A DNA stretch of 64,000 nt from Rickettsia typhi (GCA_945888065.1 CAMCZU010000002.1:36086-100085); one strand, 5' to 3'; shown: positions 9,553 through 19,906, numbered from the stretch's first letter. Notes: generated by a model from the letters alone, not told the origin. Made by a program: numbers and translations.

Positions 9553-10710
9553 TTAATTATAAGAAGTTAATATACCATCTTGAATAGTATGCTTAACATT
9601 ATAATTATTATCAAATGCTACTAAATTAGCTAAATTATTTTTAGTTAATCTACCTAAGTTGCCATTTTCTATTGCATTTGCTGGGTATATTGTTGCCATT
9701 CTTAAAGATTCTTCTAAGTTTATATTTGCAAAATTAACACAATTTCTTATAGATGACATCATATCTATATTAGCACCTGCCAAAGCTCCATCTTCATTAA
9801 TACACATATCATCTTTAACAAAAACTTTTTTGTCGCCTAACACAAATTCAGTTATATTTGTTCCCATTGGAGATACCGCATCAGTAACTAAATATAATTT
9901 ACTTTGCTTAATTTTTTTTACTAAATTTATGCTGTTATAATCAACGTGGATTCCATCTGCAATAATTCCTGCATATATATTAGAATTTAAAATTGCACCA
10001 ACTACCCCTGGCTTTCTTCCTTCAAAAGCAGACATAGCATTAAATAAATGTGTAGATAGATTAATTCCTGCCTTAATACCATCTGTTGCCTCTGTATAGG
10101 TTGCATTGCTATGACCTATAGATAATTTAACCCCACCTTGTAAAAGTATTTTTATTAAGTCTAAAGAGTTTTCTTCAGGAGCTATTGTTAGTTTAACAAC
10201 CATTTTTTTAGCATAAGAACACAATATATTAACCATATCTATATCAATTGGTTTAATATAACTTGCATTATGAGCTCCTTTTTTAATTTTAGAAATATAA
10301 GGACCTTCTATGTGTATACCTAATACACAATTAGGGTATTTGGTATGATAATCATATACAACCTGAAGAGCTTTGATTATTTTATCTTGTGTTGTTGTAA
10401 TAAGTGTTGGTAAAAAACTTGTGCATCCGTATTTAAGATTAGTTTCCTTCATTATTTGTAAAGAATTAGCAGAAATATCATCATTAAACAATACTCCTCC
10501 ACATCCATTAATTTGTAAATCTATAAATCCAGCACTAATTGTTAAACCTGATAAATTATATTCCTTAAAATTACAATTATTTGTATTTTGGGGTATTATA
10601 TCTGCAATATAACCATTACTAATAACAATATTATGATTATTTATGCAAGATTCCCCATTAAATATTGTTGCACCTTTTAAAATATAATCTTTATACACAA
10701 TGTTGCTCAT
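9553..10710 (-). CDS. nagA: N-acetylglucosamine-6-phosphate deacetylase
   Basis: GFIDLQINGCGG, GIHIEGPYISKIKKGAHN, GHSNATY, THLFNAMSAFEGRKPGVVG. Confidence 0.96.
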   Translation of the reverse strand: MSNIVYKDYILKGATIFNGESCINNHNIVISNGYIADIIPQNTNNCNFKEYNLSGLTISAGFIDLQINGCGGVLFNDDISANSLQIMKETNLKYGCTSFLPTLITTTQDKIIKALQVVYDYHTKYPNCVLGIHIEGPYISKIKKGAHNASYIKPIDIDMVNILCSYAKKMVVKLTIAPEENSLDLIKILLQGGVKLSIGHSNATYTEATDGIKAGINLSTHLFNAMSAFEGRKPGVVGAILNSNIYAGIIADGIHVDYNSINLVKKIKQSKLYLVTDAVSPMGTNITEFVLGDKKVFVKDDMCINEDGALAGANIDMMSSIRNCVNFANINLEESLRMATIYPANAIENGNLGRLTKNNLANLVAFDNNYNVKHTIQDGILTSYN

Positions 10711-10720
10711 TCTTTGATAC

Positions 10721-11515
10721 CTAAGCTAAATCTTCTATATATGAATACTCATCTTGCAAATCTTGAAAATATCTAACAGTTTTAAGTTTTAATTCTTCAC
10801 AGGCTTGAATATCTGCAACAATAATAGCTTTTTTATGAAATTGCAAAACAGAAATAGGCCACAAATGAGATACACCACCCTCAATGCATTGTTGTAAAGC
10901 TAAAGCTTTTTTTACACCGCTTACTAAAATCATTACTTCTTTTGATTGCAACAATGTATCAATACCAACTGTAATAGCACTTTTAGGAACTTCATTAATA
11001 TTATTATTAAAAAACCTTGAGTTTGCAATTAGTGTATTAGTATTTAGCTCTTTATCTCTTGTTTTAGAAGACAGAGAAGAATATGGCTCATTAAAGGCTA
11101 TATGCCCATTTTCACCTACTCCACCAATAAATAAATCAATACCACCATTTTGTATAATTTTATTTTCATAATCTATACATTCTTGCTTAATGTCTAAAGC
11201 ATTTCCATTTGGTATATTAATATTATTTTTATTAATATCAATATGCTTAAATAAATTTTCATTCATAAAAGTCCAATAGCTTTGTGGATGATGTTTATCA
11301 AGACCTATATACTCATCCATATTAAATGTAGTAACATTTTTAAAACTTAATTGAGATGCTTTATAAAATTCAACTAAATGCTTATACATATCAACAGCAC
11401 TTGAACCTGTTGGCAATCCTAAAACAAATTTTTCATCGTGCTTTAACATAATTTTTTTTAAAATGTAAGTAGCTGCCCAACTTCCTATATTTTTTTTTGT
11501 AATTATTAATCTCAT
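10721..11515 (-). CDS. nagB: Glucosamine-6-phosphate deaminase
   Basis: LGLPTGSSAVDMYKHLVE, FNMDEYIGL, GGVGENGHIAFNEP. Confidence 0.97.
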   Translation of the reverse strand: MRLIITKKNIGSWAATYILKKIMLKHDEKFVLGLPTGSSAVDMYKHLVEFYKASQLSFKNVTTFNMDEYIGLDKHHPQSYWTFMNENLFKHIDINKNNINIPNGNALDIKQECIDYENKIIQNGGIDLFIGGVGENGHIAFNEPYSSLSSKTRDKELNTNTLIANSRFFNNNINEVPKSAITVGIDTLLQSKEVMILVSGVKKALALQQCIEGGVSHLWPISVLQFHKKAIIVADIQACEELKLKTVRYFQDLQDEYSYIEDLA

Positions 11516-11531
11516 AATAATTTATCAATCC

Positions 11532-12935
11532 TTATTTTTTAAGCAAAGCTAATTTTATTTTATCTGCTACATGTTCTACTTCTGGACCTATTACAATTTG
11601 AACTTTACCTTGAGCATTATAAATAATCCCTTTAGCACCTAATTTTTTTAATAAATCTTCATCTATAGAATCTTTATTTACAATGTCTATTCTTAACCTT
11701 GTTGTGCAATTAGAAATTTCTACAATATTTGATTTATCACCTAAAGCTTTTATAAAAGCTAATCCTAGTTCATTATCTTTTAAATTAGAATTTGTTAGAT
11801 TATTTGAATCTATTTCATCATCTTCTCTACCTGGAGTTTGCAAATTAAACCACTTAATTGCACAATAAAAAATTACAAAATATAAAATAAAATATATAAC
11901 ACCAATAGGTAGTAAATACATAGGATTTGTTGCAAGACCATAATTTAAAATATAATCAAATGCACCTGCTGAAAAAGTAAAACCTAATTTTACTCCCAAC
12001 ATATTCATTATAACACCAGAAACACCTGTTAAAATAGCGTGAACTACATATAAAGGAAAAGCAATAAACATAAATGCAAATTCTATTGGCTCTGTAATTC
12101 CTGTTAAAAAACCTGTTAATGCTGAAGATAATAAAATTCCTGATATTACTTTTCTTTTATAACTTTTAGCTAATAAAACCATAGCTAAAGCTCCACCTGG
12201 TAATCCAAACATCATTACAGGAAAAAATAAAGACATATAAGAACCCGCTGTTTTATCTAAAGCAAAAAATCTCCATAAATCACCTTTAACTACTGATTCA
12301 ACCCCATTTTGAATAGTTGTAAAACTTCCAAATTCAAACCATACTAAAGAATTTAAAATATGATGCAACCCAACAGGAATTAGCATTCTATTTGCAAATC
12401 CATACATAAAAATACCAATATTACCAGAACTAATAATCCAATTACCCAAAGAAGAAATAACTAAACCAACAGGGCCCCATATATAAGAAAATATATATGC
12501 TAAACACAAAGAAGATACACCTGAAATAATTGGTATAAAACGTTTTCCACCAAAAAATGCTAAATATGTAGGTAAAACCACATCTTTATATTTATTATAT
12601 AATACCCCAGATATAGCACCAATGATAATACCAGATAACACTCCCATATTTACACTTGGCAACAAATATTGTAATGTAGCTAAAAAAATAGAATGACCAA
12701 CAAAAGCTGCCAGTGGTGCTACCCCATTGCTATCTTTTGCAAATCCAATTGCAACACCTAAGGCAAAAATCATAGGTAAATTGGAAAAAACAGCATTACC
12801 TGCTATTGCTATAAACTCTATATTTAATAAATCTGGTTGCCCTATCCTTAATAAAATTCCTGCAACAGGCAATGTTGCAATAGGCAACATTAAAGATGTT
12901 CCTAGTTTGATAAAAAAATTAGATAGCAATTTCAT
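11532..12935 (-). CDS. nagE: PTS N-acetylglucosamine EIICB
   Basis: EIIC glucose/GlcNAc family (GLHHILNS, GITEPIEFAF) plus EIIB with NCTTRLR phospho-Cys motif; next to nagA/nagB. Confidence 0.94.
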   Translation of the reverse strand: MKLLSNFFIKLGTSLMLPIATLPVAGILLRIGQPDLLNIEFIAIAGNAVFSNLPMIFALGVAIGFAKDSNGVAPLAAFVGHSIFLATLQYLLPSVNMGVLSGIIIGAISGVLYNKYKDVVLPTYLAFFGGKRFIPIISGVSSLCLAYIFSYIWGPVGLVISSLGNWIISSGNIGIFMYGFANRMLIPVGLHHILNSLVWFEFGSFTTIQNGVESVVKGDLWRFFALDKTAGSYMSLFFPVMMFGLPGGALAMVLLAKSYKRKVISGILLSSALTGFLTGITEPIEFAFMFIAFPLYVVHAILTGVSGVIMNMLGVKLGFTFSAGAFDYILNYGLATNPMYLLPIGVIYFILYFVIFYCAIKWFNLQTPGREDDEIDSNNLTNSNLKDNELGLAFIKALGDKSNIVEISNCTTRLRIDIVNKDSIDEDLLKKLGAKGIIYNAQGKVQIVIGPEVEHVADKIKLALLKK

Positions 12936-12956
12936 AACGCGTCTCCATTTTTTACA

Positions 12957-15014
12957 TTATAAATTAAACTCTTTTTTTACTAAATCTAATACTTGCTCGG
13001 CACTTTCCATTTGCAAAGCTAAATTTGCAACCTTTTGGCATTTTTCATAATTTAAAGATCTTATTAAAGCTTTTACATCTGGAATTGATCTCATAGATGT
13101 TGATAGTTCATCAACACCTAAGCCTATTAAAATTGGAATAGCATTAATTTCAGAAGCCATTGCACCACAAACAGCGGTTGGTATATTTGATAATTTACCC
13201 CCTTGAACTGTCATTTGAATTAATCTTAATAAAGAAGGATTAAGGTTTTTTAATCTAGCTGTTAAATTAGGATTACCCCTATCCATTGCTAAGGTATATT
13301 GTGTTAAATCATTAGTTCCTATAGAAAAAAAATCTACATATTTAGCAAATTTATCTGCTAAAATAGCTGCAGATGGAACTTCTATCATTGTTCCAATAGA
13401 AATTTTTTCTGTAATTCCTAGTTTATTTTTTTCTTTTTCTATAATTTCACGCATTTGTATCATTTCAGATATTTCTGAAACCATAGGTATCATAATATTT
13501 ACTAAAAGCAACGGCTTTAAACTTAAAACTGCCTTAATTTGAGTTGTAAATATTTCCATATTCAATGAGTAATTTCTTACTCCTCGTAATCCTAAAATTG
13601 GATTATCTTCTTTACCTATTTTAATGTAATTTAAGGGTTTATCCCCCCCTACATCTAATGTTCGCAAGGTAATGCTTCCACCTTGCATAGAATCTAAGGC
13701 TTCTTGGTATATTTTTGATTGCTCTTCTAGATTTAAAGGTTCTTTAGAATTAAAAAATAAAAATTCAGTTCTTAATAAACCCAACCCTTGTGCACCTAAT
13801 TCATATGCTTTTTTTGCTTCAATTGGATTAGATACATTTCCTTTTACTTTAATTTTTTTACCATCTAAGGTAATAGCATCTTGCTTTGCATTTGCAATAT
13901 TAAGTTCTTTTATTTTATTTAGCTCTTGTTGAGTTTTAGATATCTCTAATAGTTTTTCTTTAGATGGATTCACTAAAATTAAACCCTCATTTGCATTTAG
14001 GACAATATTAGTTGAATTTGCAATATACAAAACAGATTCTCCTACCACTACAAGTGTAGGAACACCCATATTTCTAAGCATTAAAGAAACGTGGGAAGTT
14101 GAAGATCCAAATGCTAATACAACGCCTACTACATTTTTATCAAATTTTACAATATCAGATGGAACTAAATCTTTTGCAATAATAATACTATTATTAGGAA
14201 AACTTGTTGATGGATTATCTTTTATACCCAAAATTATTTTTAATAATCGTTGTTGTAGATCTTTTAAATCTGCTGTTCTTTCCATTAACAATGAATTACC
14301 AGTAGAATTTAAAATATCTATAGATTTAGCAATTACACTTTTCCAAGCAAAACCAGCTGTTTTATCTTGATTAATAATTATTTTTGCATCTTCAATTAAA
14401 GAATTATCTTCTAGAATTTTTAAATGAGCTTCAAATATCTCTACTTTAGCTTTGTGTTTATTTTGATTTGCAACAACAATATCTTCCATAATATTATCTT
14501 GTAAAGCTTTTAAAGATGTTTCAAATAAAATTAATTGATTTTCAGAATTAGCATCTTCTTCTACCACATTAATTTCTTCGTCTAAACACAAATATGAATT
14601 ACCAATAATTAACCCTGGAGATCCTATTACTCCTTTTAACACAACCTCAGAAGAAAAATCTTTAACAATTGCAGAAGCCGATGCACTTATATGTGAATCC
14701 TCTACATTTAAAGAATGAGATGTTTGAACATTGTGAACTTGCTCTCCCATACCAGAATTAATAGCATCAACTAACTTATCTATAGCTTCTTTAGCATCTT
14801 CTCCTGTAGCAATAATTTGTATTTGCTCTTTATGCTTAACACCTAATCCTAAAATTGCTATTATGCTTTTTGCATTAACTATTTTTTCACCTTTTTTTAA
14901 TTTTATCACTGCTTTATATTTATTAGCAATTTGAAACAAATAAGAAGCTGGTCTAGCATGAATGCCTGTTTCATTGTGAATTGTAATTAAATCAGATTTA
15001 ATTTCATTTGTCAT
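12957..15014 (-). CDS. HPr-Enzyme I fusion (phosphoenolpyruvate-protein phosphotransferase)
   Basis: N-terminal HPr with GIHARPAS; EI with STSHVSLMLR, LRTEFLF, SIGTNDLTQYTLAMDR, AVCGAMAS. ATG at 15014 preferred over TTG at 15026. Confidence 0.93.
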   Translation of the reverse strand: MTNEIKSDLITIHNETGIHARPASYLFQIANKYKAVIKLKKGEKIVNAKSIIAILGLGVKHKEQIQIIATGEDAKEAIDKLVDAINSGMGEQVHNVQTSHSLNVEDSHISASASAIVKDFSSEVVLKGVIGSPGLIIGNSYLCLDEEINVVEEDANSENQLILFETSLKALQDNIMEDIVVANQNKHKAKVEIFEAHLKILEDNSLIEDAKIIINQDKTAGFAWKSVIAKSIDILNSTGNSLLMERTADLKDLQQRLLKIILGIKDNPSTSFPNNSIIIAKDLVPSDIVKFDKNVVGVVLAFGSSTSHVSLMLRNMGVPTLVVVGESVLYIANSTNIVLNANEGLILVNPSKEKLLEISKTQQELNKIKELNIANAKQDAITLDGKKIKVKGNVSNPIEAKKAYELGAQGLGLLRTEFLFFNSKEPLNLEEQSKIYQEALDSMQGGSITLRTLDVGGDKPLNYIKIGKEDNPILGLRGVRNYSLNMEIFTTQIKAVLSLKPLLLVNIMIPMVSEISEMIQMREIIEKEKNKLGITEKISIGTMIEVPSAAILADKFAKYVDFFSIGTNDLTQYTLAMDRGNPNLTARLKNLNPSLLRLIQMTVQGGKLSNIPTAVCGAMASEINAIPILIGLGVDELSTSMRSIPDVKALIRSLNYEKCQKVANLALQMESAEQVLDLVKKEFNL

Positions 15015-15047
15015 TGTTAAACTCAAATATTTGTTATATATTTTATA

Positions 15048-15509
15048 TTATTCTACTATAATCAACTCTTCTAAACTTTTAATATTAGATGCCTTTACTT
15101 TATCAATTTTTTCTGTGCCTAATAAACTAGTTAACACAACTATTACATCAATACTTGGAGCTTTTTTAGCAATTAAAGAAAAATCTACTTTTGCAAGTTC
15201 TTGACCTTTTTTTACAACAGATCCCTCTGTTAAACTACTACTAAAACCTTCGCCTTTTAAATTAACTGTATCAACCCCTATATGAACTAGAACCTCTAGC
15301 CCTGTATCAGACACTATTCCATAAGCGTGTTTTGATGAATGTAAGCTTTGCACCACCCCATCAATTGGAGACAAAACACTATGATGTCCCAAAGAAGGTC
15401 TTACAGCTATTCCATCGCCTAACATTTTTTGTGAAAATACAGGATCAGATACATTTTCTATTTGTATTACTTCTCCATCAACAGGAGAATAGATATATGT
15501 TTTAACCAT
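15048..15509 (-). CDS. crr: PTS glucose-type EIIA
   Basis: YSPVDGEVI, MLGDGIAV, VLVHIGVDTVNLKGEGF active-site region. Confidence 0.93.
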   Translation of the reverse strand: MVKTYIYSPVDGEVIQIENVSDPVFSQKMLGDGIAVRPSLGHHSVLSPIDGVVQSLHSSKHAYGIVSDTGLEVLVHIGVDTVNLKGEGFSSSLTEGSVVKKGQELAKVDFSLIAKKAPSIDVIVVLTSLLGTEKIDKVKASNIKSLEELIIVE

Positions 15510-15588
15510 TTTTATTTAATATCCTTAATTAATAATTTCTCTATTAACAAAATATAACCAATTGTAATAGATATGATATATATTATAA

Positions 15589-15603
15589 CACTTATTATAA
15601 GTG
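15589..15603. promoter_or_regulatory. Perfect palindrome in the divergent intergenic region upstream of the GlcNAc PTS operon
   Basis: CACTTATTATAAGTG, about 80 bp upstream of the EIIA start; operator assignment is inference. Confidence 0.35.
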
Positions 15604-15757
15604 ATAATATTATTTAAAGCAACCTTAAAACTAAAAATACTACTTCACAAATTGTATCCTATTATAACCCAAATAAAATGATTTATTTTCTTGAATTAGC
15701 AACCTATTATTGTTATAATTAACAACAAACATATATAATAAACTAATAGGAAAAACT

Positions 15758-16480
15758 TTGAAATTCTTTAATAAAAAACCTAAAATCCAAAAAAATAATG
15801 ATTCATTTTTTATTAATATAGTCGCTATTTTTACTACTTTAGCAATCCTTTTGCAGTTTGTTAATTTATATTATTTTACTTTAATTGTATTTAGCATTGG
15901 TTTTATAATCTCTCATTTGGCTATAGAGATCTTTGATAAACATCGTGCATTTAGGCTTGTAAAATCTGCCACCTTGGCATTGTTAATTTTATATGGCACA
16001 TTTATAATAATAAATTATGTTAGTATGAAATTTTTACAATCAAAATATGGCATATCATATATTAATTTAAATTTATATCATATTTTAGAAATACTAATTA
16101 TTTTTGTTATTGTTCATGATGTAAACATAGTAGTATATGCAAAATTAAAATATAAATTTTATAACAAATTAATTATTTTGAGACATATTATTGCAATTGC
16201 TTTCTCTAATATTGTGGCATTAATACTGTTTTTATTATTTAATTTTAAATCTTTCTCTTTTATATTACTAGGAAAAGACTTATTAATAAAATCAATTATT
16301 AATATCATTGATATCCCATTCTTTATAATTTTATTAATATTATTTAAAGATTATGGATTTAAAAATAACAACAATAATCATTATTACAACAAAAAAAGGT
16401 TTAACAAAAATGAAAAATATAATGCAAATAATGCAAAAAGCACAACAAGTGCAAAAAGATATGGAAAATCTTCAAAATGA
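15758..16480 (+). CDS. Polytopic membrane protein, possibly divergent VUT/queuosine-precursor-transporter-like; TTG start
   Basis: Multiple hydrophobic helices; C-terminal IKSIINIIDIPFFI pattern loosely resembles VUT proteins. 3' end overlaps ybaB. Confidence 0.5.
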   Translation: MKFFNKKPKIQKNNDSFFINIVAIFTTLAILLQFVNLYYFTLIVFSIGFIISHLAIEIFDKHRAFRLVKSATLALLILYGTFIIINYVSMKFLQSKYGISYINLNLYHILEILIIFVIVHDVNIVVYAKLKYKFYNKLIILRHIIAIAFSNIVALILFLLFNFKSFSFILLGKDLLIKSIINIIDIPFFIILLILFKDYGFKNNNNNHYYNKKRFNKNEKYNANNAKSTTSAKRYGKSSK

Positions 16481-16739
16481 TATGAAATTACAGCACTTTG
16501 AATCTACATCTGGTGGTGGGTTAGTTAAAATCACTATGAATGGTGCTTATGATATAAAAGATATTCATATTGATGATAATATAGTTAATCTTGAAGAAAA
16601 AACTATGATGGTTGATTTAATTATTGCATCTTATAATGAATGCAAACGCAAAGTAAAAGAAGAAACAGATAAAAAAATGCAAGAATTAACATCTGGGTTG
16701 CCTCTACCTACTGGAATGAAAATCCCTGGTATGTTTTAA
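16410..16739 (+). CDS. ybaB: YbaB/EbfC nucleoid-associated protein
   Basis: MKNIMQIMQKAQQVQKDMENLQNDM...GGGLVKITMNGAYDIKDIHID; immediately upstream of recR. Confidence 0.93.
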   Translation: MKNIMQIMQKAQQVQKDMENLQNDMKLQHFESTSGGGLVKITMNGAYDIKDIHIDDNIVNLEEKTMMVDLIIASYNECKRKVKEETDKKMQELTSGLPLPTGMKIPGMF

Positions 16740-16752
16740 TTTATAGATAGTT

Positions 16753-17349
16753 ATGAATTCTAATTTACTAGATAATACTGCTTTATTATTAAGTAGAATT
16801 CAAGGGGTTGGATCTAGATCTTCTAAAAGAATTCTACTGGATTTAATGAAAAAAAAAGATTCTCTGTTGCAACCACTTATACAATCCTTGCAAGAATTAT
16901 CTTTAAATATTGCTGTATGTGATAATTGTTTTAACATAGATATATGCAACCCTTGTTCTATATGCAATGATGCAAACAGAAATCAAAATATAATTTGTGT
17001 AGTAGAAGATTTAAACTCACTTTGGGCAATAGAAAAAACTAAAACTTACTTTGGTGTTTATTTTGTCCTTGGTGGATCTTTATCAGGAATTAAATATAAT
17101 GATCCTAGCAAATTAAACATTGAAAAATTAATTTCTAAAATTAATAGCTCATCAATTGAAGAATTGATTATAGCTACTCCTGCTACAATTGAAGGTCAAA
17201 TTACCGCAAATTATATTCAAGACAATATAAATATAACAAGTATTAAAATTTCAATGTTAGCACAAGGTATACCAATTGGTGGAGAAATTGATTATTTAGA
17301 TGAAATAACCCTATCAACTGCTTTAAAATTAAGAAAAAATTTATCATAA
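16753..17349 (+). CDS. recR: Recombination protein RecR
   Basis: CDNCFNIDICNPCSIC zinc finger, ICVVEDLNSLWAIEKT Toprim, ATIEGQITANYI. Confidence 0.96.
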   Translation: MNSNLLDNTALLLSRIQGVGSRSSKRILLDLMKKKDSLLQPLIQSLQELSLNIAVCDNCFNIDICNPCSICNDANRNQNIICVVEDLNSLWAIEKTKTYFGVYFVLGGSLSGIKYNDPSKLNIEKLISKINSSSIEELIIATPATIEGQITANYIQDNINITSIKISMLAQGIPIGGEIDYLDEITLSTALKLRKNLS

Positions 17350-17364
17350 ACATAATTTGTAAAA

Positions 17365-17874
17365 ATGAAAAGTAAATTATCATTAGTTATTTATCCTAAT
17401 CCTATATTGCAACAAAAAGCTTTACCTGTTGCCAAAATCACACCTGAGCTTGTTGATATTGCTAATCAAATGCTTGATTTAATGTATGAGTCTTTTGGTA
17501 TTGGGTTAGCTGGTAATCAAGTTGGAATTTTACAACAAATTATAGTAGTAGATTTACAAATAAATGATGAAAAAAATCCTATGATTTTTTTTAATCCTAA
17601 AATTATTTATTCATCTGAAGCTCATAAAGAAGTTGAAGAAGGATGCTTGTCTTTGCCTAATTTAAAAGAAATGGTTAGTCGCCCAGATATTATTGAAATT
17701 GAATATGTAGATATTAATAATAATGTTTGTAAACTAAAGGCAGAAGGCTTATTAGCTGTTTGTTTGCAACACGAAATAGATCATTTAAATGGTATTTTAT
17801 TTATAGATAAAGTATCTAAAATTAAAAAAAATTTTTTATTAAAAAAATTTAAAAAACTTCAAAAAGAAGGATAA
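17365..17874 (+). CDS. def: Peptide deformylase
   Basis: GIGLAGNQVG, EEGCLSLP, LQHEIDHLNGILFID. Confidence 0.97.
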   Translation: MKSKLSLVIYPNPILQQKALPVAKITPELVDIANQMLDLMYESFGIGLAGNQVGILQQIIVVDLQINDEKNPMIFFNPKIIYSSEAHKEVEEGCLSLPNLKEMVSRPDIIEIEYVDINNNVCKLKAEGLLAVCLQHEIDHLNGILFIDKVSKIKKNFLLKKFKKLQKEG

Positions 17875-17882
17875 GCACATTA

Positions 17883-18809
17883 ATGAAAATAGCTTTTATG
17901 GGATCTTCTAGCTTTTCAGCTATTATTTGTGAACATATTTTAAATAGTGGATATGAAATCTCAACTATTTACACTCGCGCTCCTAAACCAAAAGGTAGAG
18001 GAAAACAATTACATATTACAGAATTACATCAATTAGCTTTAAAAAAAAATATAGCTATACAAACTCCAAAAACTTTTAAAAATATAGATAACCAAGAAGA
18101 ATTTAAAACACATAATTTTGATGTTGCTATTGTTGCATCTTATGGATTAATTTTACCTCTTAGTGTTTTAAATGCACCTAAATATGGTTGCATTAATATA
18201 CATGCATCTATTTTACCATTTTATAGGGGTTCATCACCAATTCATATGGCTATTGCTAATGGAGAAATAAAAACTGGCATTACAATTATGCAAATGGACG
18301 AAGGACTAGATAGTGGAGATATTATTGATATTCAAACTATTGAAATTTTACAAGATACATATTTTGAAGAGTTACACAATAATTTAGCACATATATCTTG
18401 CCCTTTGATTATAAAAACACTCAATAAACTAAAAAATAATGAATTATTAATAAAAACACCTCAAGATCATTCACTTGCAACCTTTACTAAAATTTTACAA
18501 AAAGAAGATGGTATAATAAATTTTAATAATAATATCACTAATGTTTATAATCAAATAAGAGCATTTAGCTTGTATCCTAGTGCCTATTTTTATTATAAAA
18601 ATGAATTAATAAAAATTATTAAAGCACAACCACACTTTGTTAAGGACTCTCATAAAGAGGGAACAATTATAAGCTTACAACCATTAATGATTTCGTGTAA
18701 AAATGGACTTCTTGAAATTATAGAATTACAAAGACAAGGGAAAAATGTCTTAAAAGCTAAAGATTTTCTTAATGGTTTTAAACTCAACCTTAATGATATT
18801 ATTCAATAA
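17883..18809 (+). CDS. fmt: Methionyl-tRNA formyltransferase
   Basis: NIHASILPFYRGSSPIHMAIANGEIKTGITIMQMDEGLDSGDI. Confidence 0.97.
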   Translation: MKIAFMGSSSFSAIICEHILNSGYEISTIYTRAPKPKGRGKQLHITELHQLALKKNIAIQTPKTFKNIDNQEEFKTHNFDVAIVASYGLILPLSVLNAPKYGCINIHASILPFYRGSSPIHMAIANGEIKTGITIMQMDEGLDSGDIIDIQTIEILQDTYFEELHNNLAHISCPLIIKTLNKLKNNELLIKTPQDHSLATFTKILQKEDGIINFNNNITNVYNQIRAFSLYPSAYFYYKNELIKIIKAQPHFVKDSHKEGTIISLQPLMISCKNGLLEIIELQRQGKNVLKAKDFLNGFKLNLNDIIQ

Positions 18810-18881
18810 AAATGTTGACATTCGCTTTAAACATTATATATTGTAGTTGGTTGAGTAAGTTTTAATTGTGATGAGAAACAA

Positions 18882-19892
18882 ATGAAAATATATGTGATTT
18901 GCTTAAGCATACTCTTTAATATCTTTATATTTAATAACTTAAGTAATGCAAATAATATTGTTGTTGTAGGGTCATCTACACTTTATCCTTTTACTACTGT
19001 TATTGCTGAAAACTTTCATAATAAAAATAATCACTTTCTTACACCTATTGTAGAGGCCACTGGGACTGGAAATGGTATTAAATTATTTTGCTCTCCTGAA
19101 TCTAACAATTCCCCTGATATTGTAAATGCATCAAGAAAAATAAAAAACACTGAAAAAGAAATTTGTGAAAAAAATGGAATAAATAATATTTTAGAAATTC
19201 CTATTGGTTATGATGCTTTAGCTATTATTCATCCAAAAAGTTTAAAAAACATTAATTTATCAATAGAAGAATTGTTTTTAGCCACTGCCTTTTATGTGCC
19301 AGATTCTAAGGGTAATTTAATTTCTAATCCTTACAAAAAATGGTCTGAAATTAATCCTAAATTGCCAAATATTGATATAAAAATTATTGGTCCATCTCCT
19401 TCTTCAGGAACTAGAGATTCTTTTGTTGAATTAGTCTTGCTCCGTGCTTGTGAAACCTTTATAAAACAAAAAAAACTAATAAAATCAGATACTACACTTA
19501 AACAATGCTCTATTATTAGATCTGACTTGGCTTGGATTGATGGTGGTGAAAATTATATTTTATCTATTAAAAAAGTTAATAACTCAATAGATACTTTTGC
19601 AATTTTAGGATATAGTTTTTATCAACAAAATTCTAAATTAGTATCTGCTGTTAATGTAAATTATATTTCTCCTAATTCTCAAACTTTTAGTAATAAATCT
19701 TATCCTTTATTTAGACCCCTTTATATTTATGTAAATGCTAATCATTTATCTAGCATTGAAGGATTAAAAGAATTTGTATCTGAAATTATATCTAAAAATG
19801 CTATTGGTGAAAAAGGTTATCTCATAAAAAGAGGCTTAATACCTTTAAGCAAAAAAGAATATTCAGATATGATTAACAAAATTAACATATAA
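18882..19892 (+). CDS. pstS: Phosphate ABC transporter substrate-binding protein
   Basis: Signal peptide, VVVGSSTLYPFTTVIAENF, GPSPSSGTRDSFVEL; first gene of pst operon. Confidence 0.93.
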   Translation: MKIYVICLSILFNIFIFNNLSNANNIVVVGSSTLYPFTTVIAENFHNKNNHFLTPIVEATGTGNGIKLFCSPESNNSPDIVNASRKIKNTEKEICEKNGINNILEIPIGYDALAIIHPKSLKNINLSIEELFLATAFYVPDSKGNLISNPYKKWSEINPKLPNIDIKIIGPSPSSGTRDSFVELVLLRACETFIKQKKLIKSDTTLKQCSIIRSDLAWIDGGENYILSIKKVNNSIDTFAILGYSFYQQNSKLVSAVNVNYISPNSQTFSNKSYPLFRPLYIYVNANHLSSIEGLKEFVSEIISKNAIGEKGYLIKRGLIPLSKKEYSDMINKINI

Positions 19893-19906
19893 AGCCCGAT
19901 TTACTA

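Noticed and set aside
15758-16480. Firm annotation as a queuosine precursor transporter
   Set aside because: Resemblance to the VUT family is only a loose TM pattern; kept as hypothetical membrane protein.
18810-18881. Pho box upstream of pstS
   Set aside because: No convincing pair of CTGTCAT-like direct repeats in the gap; promoter control cannot be assigned by eye.
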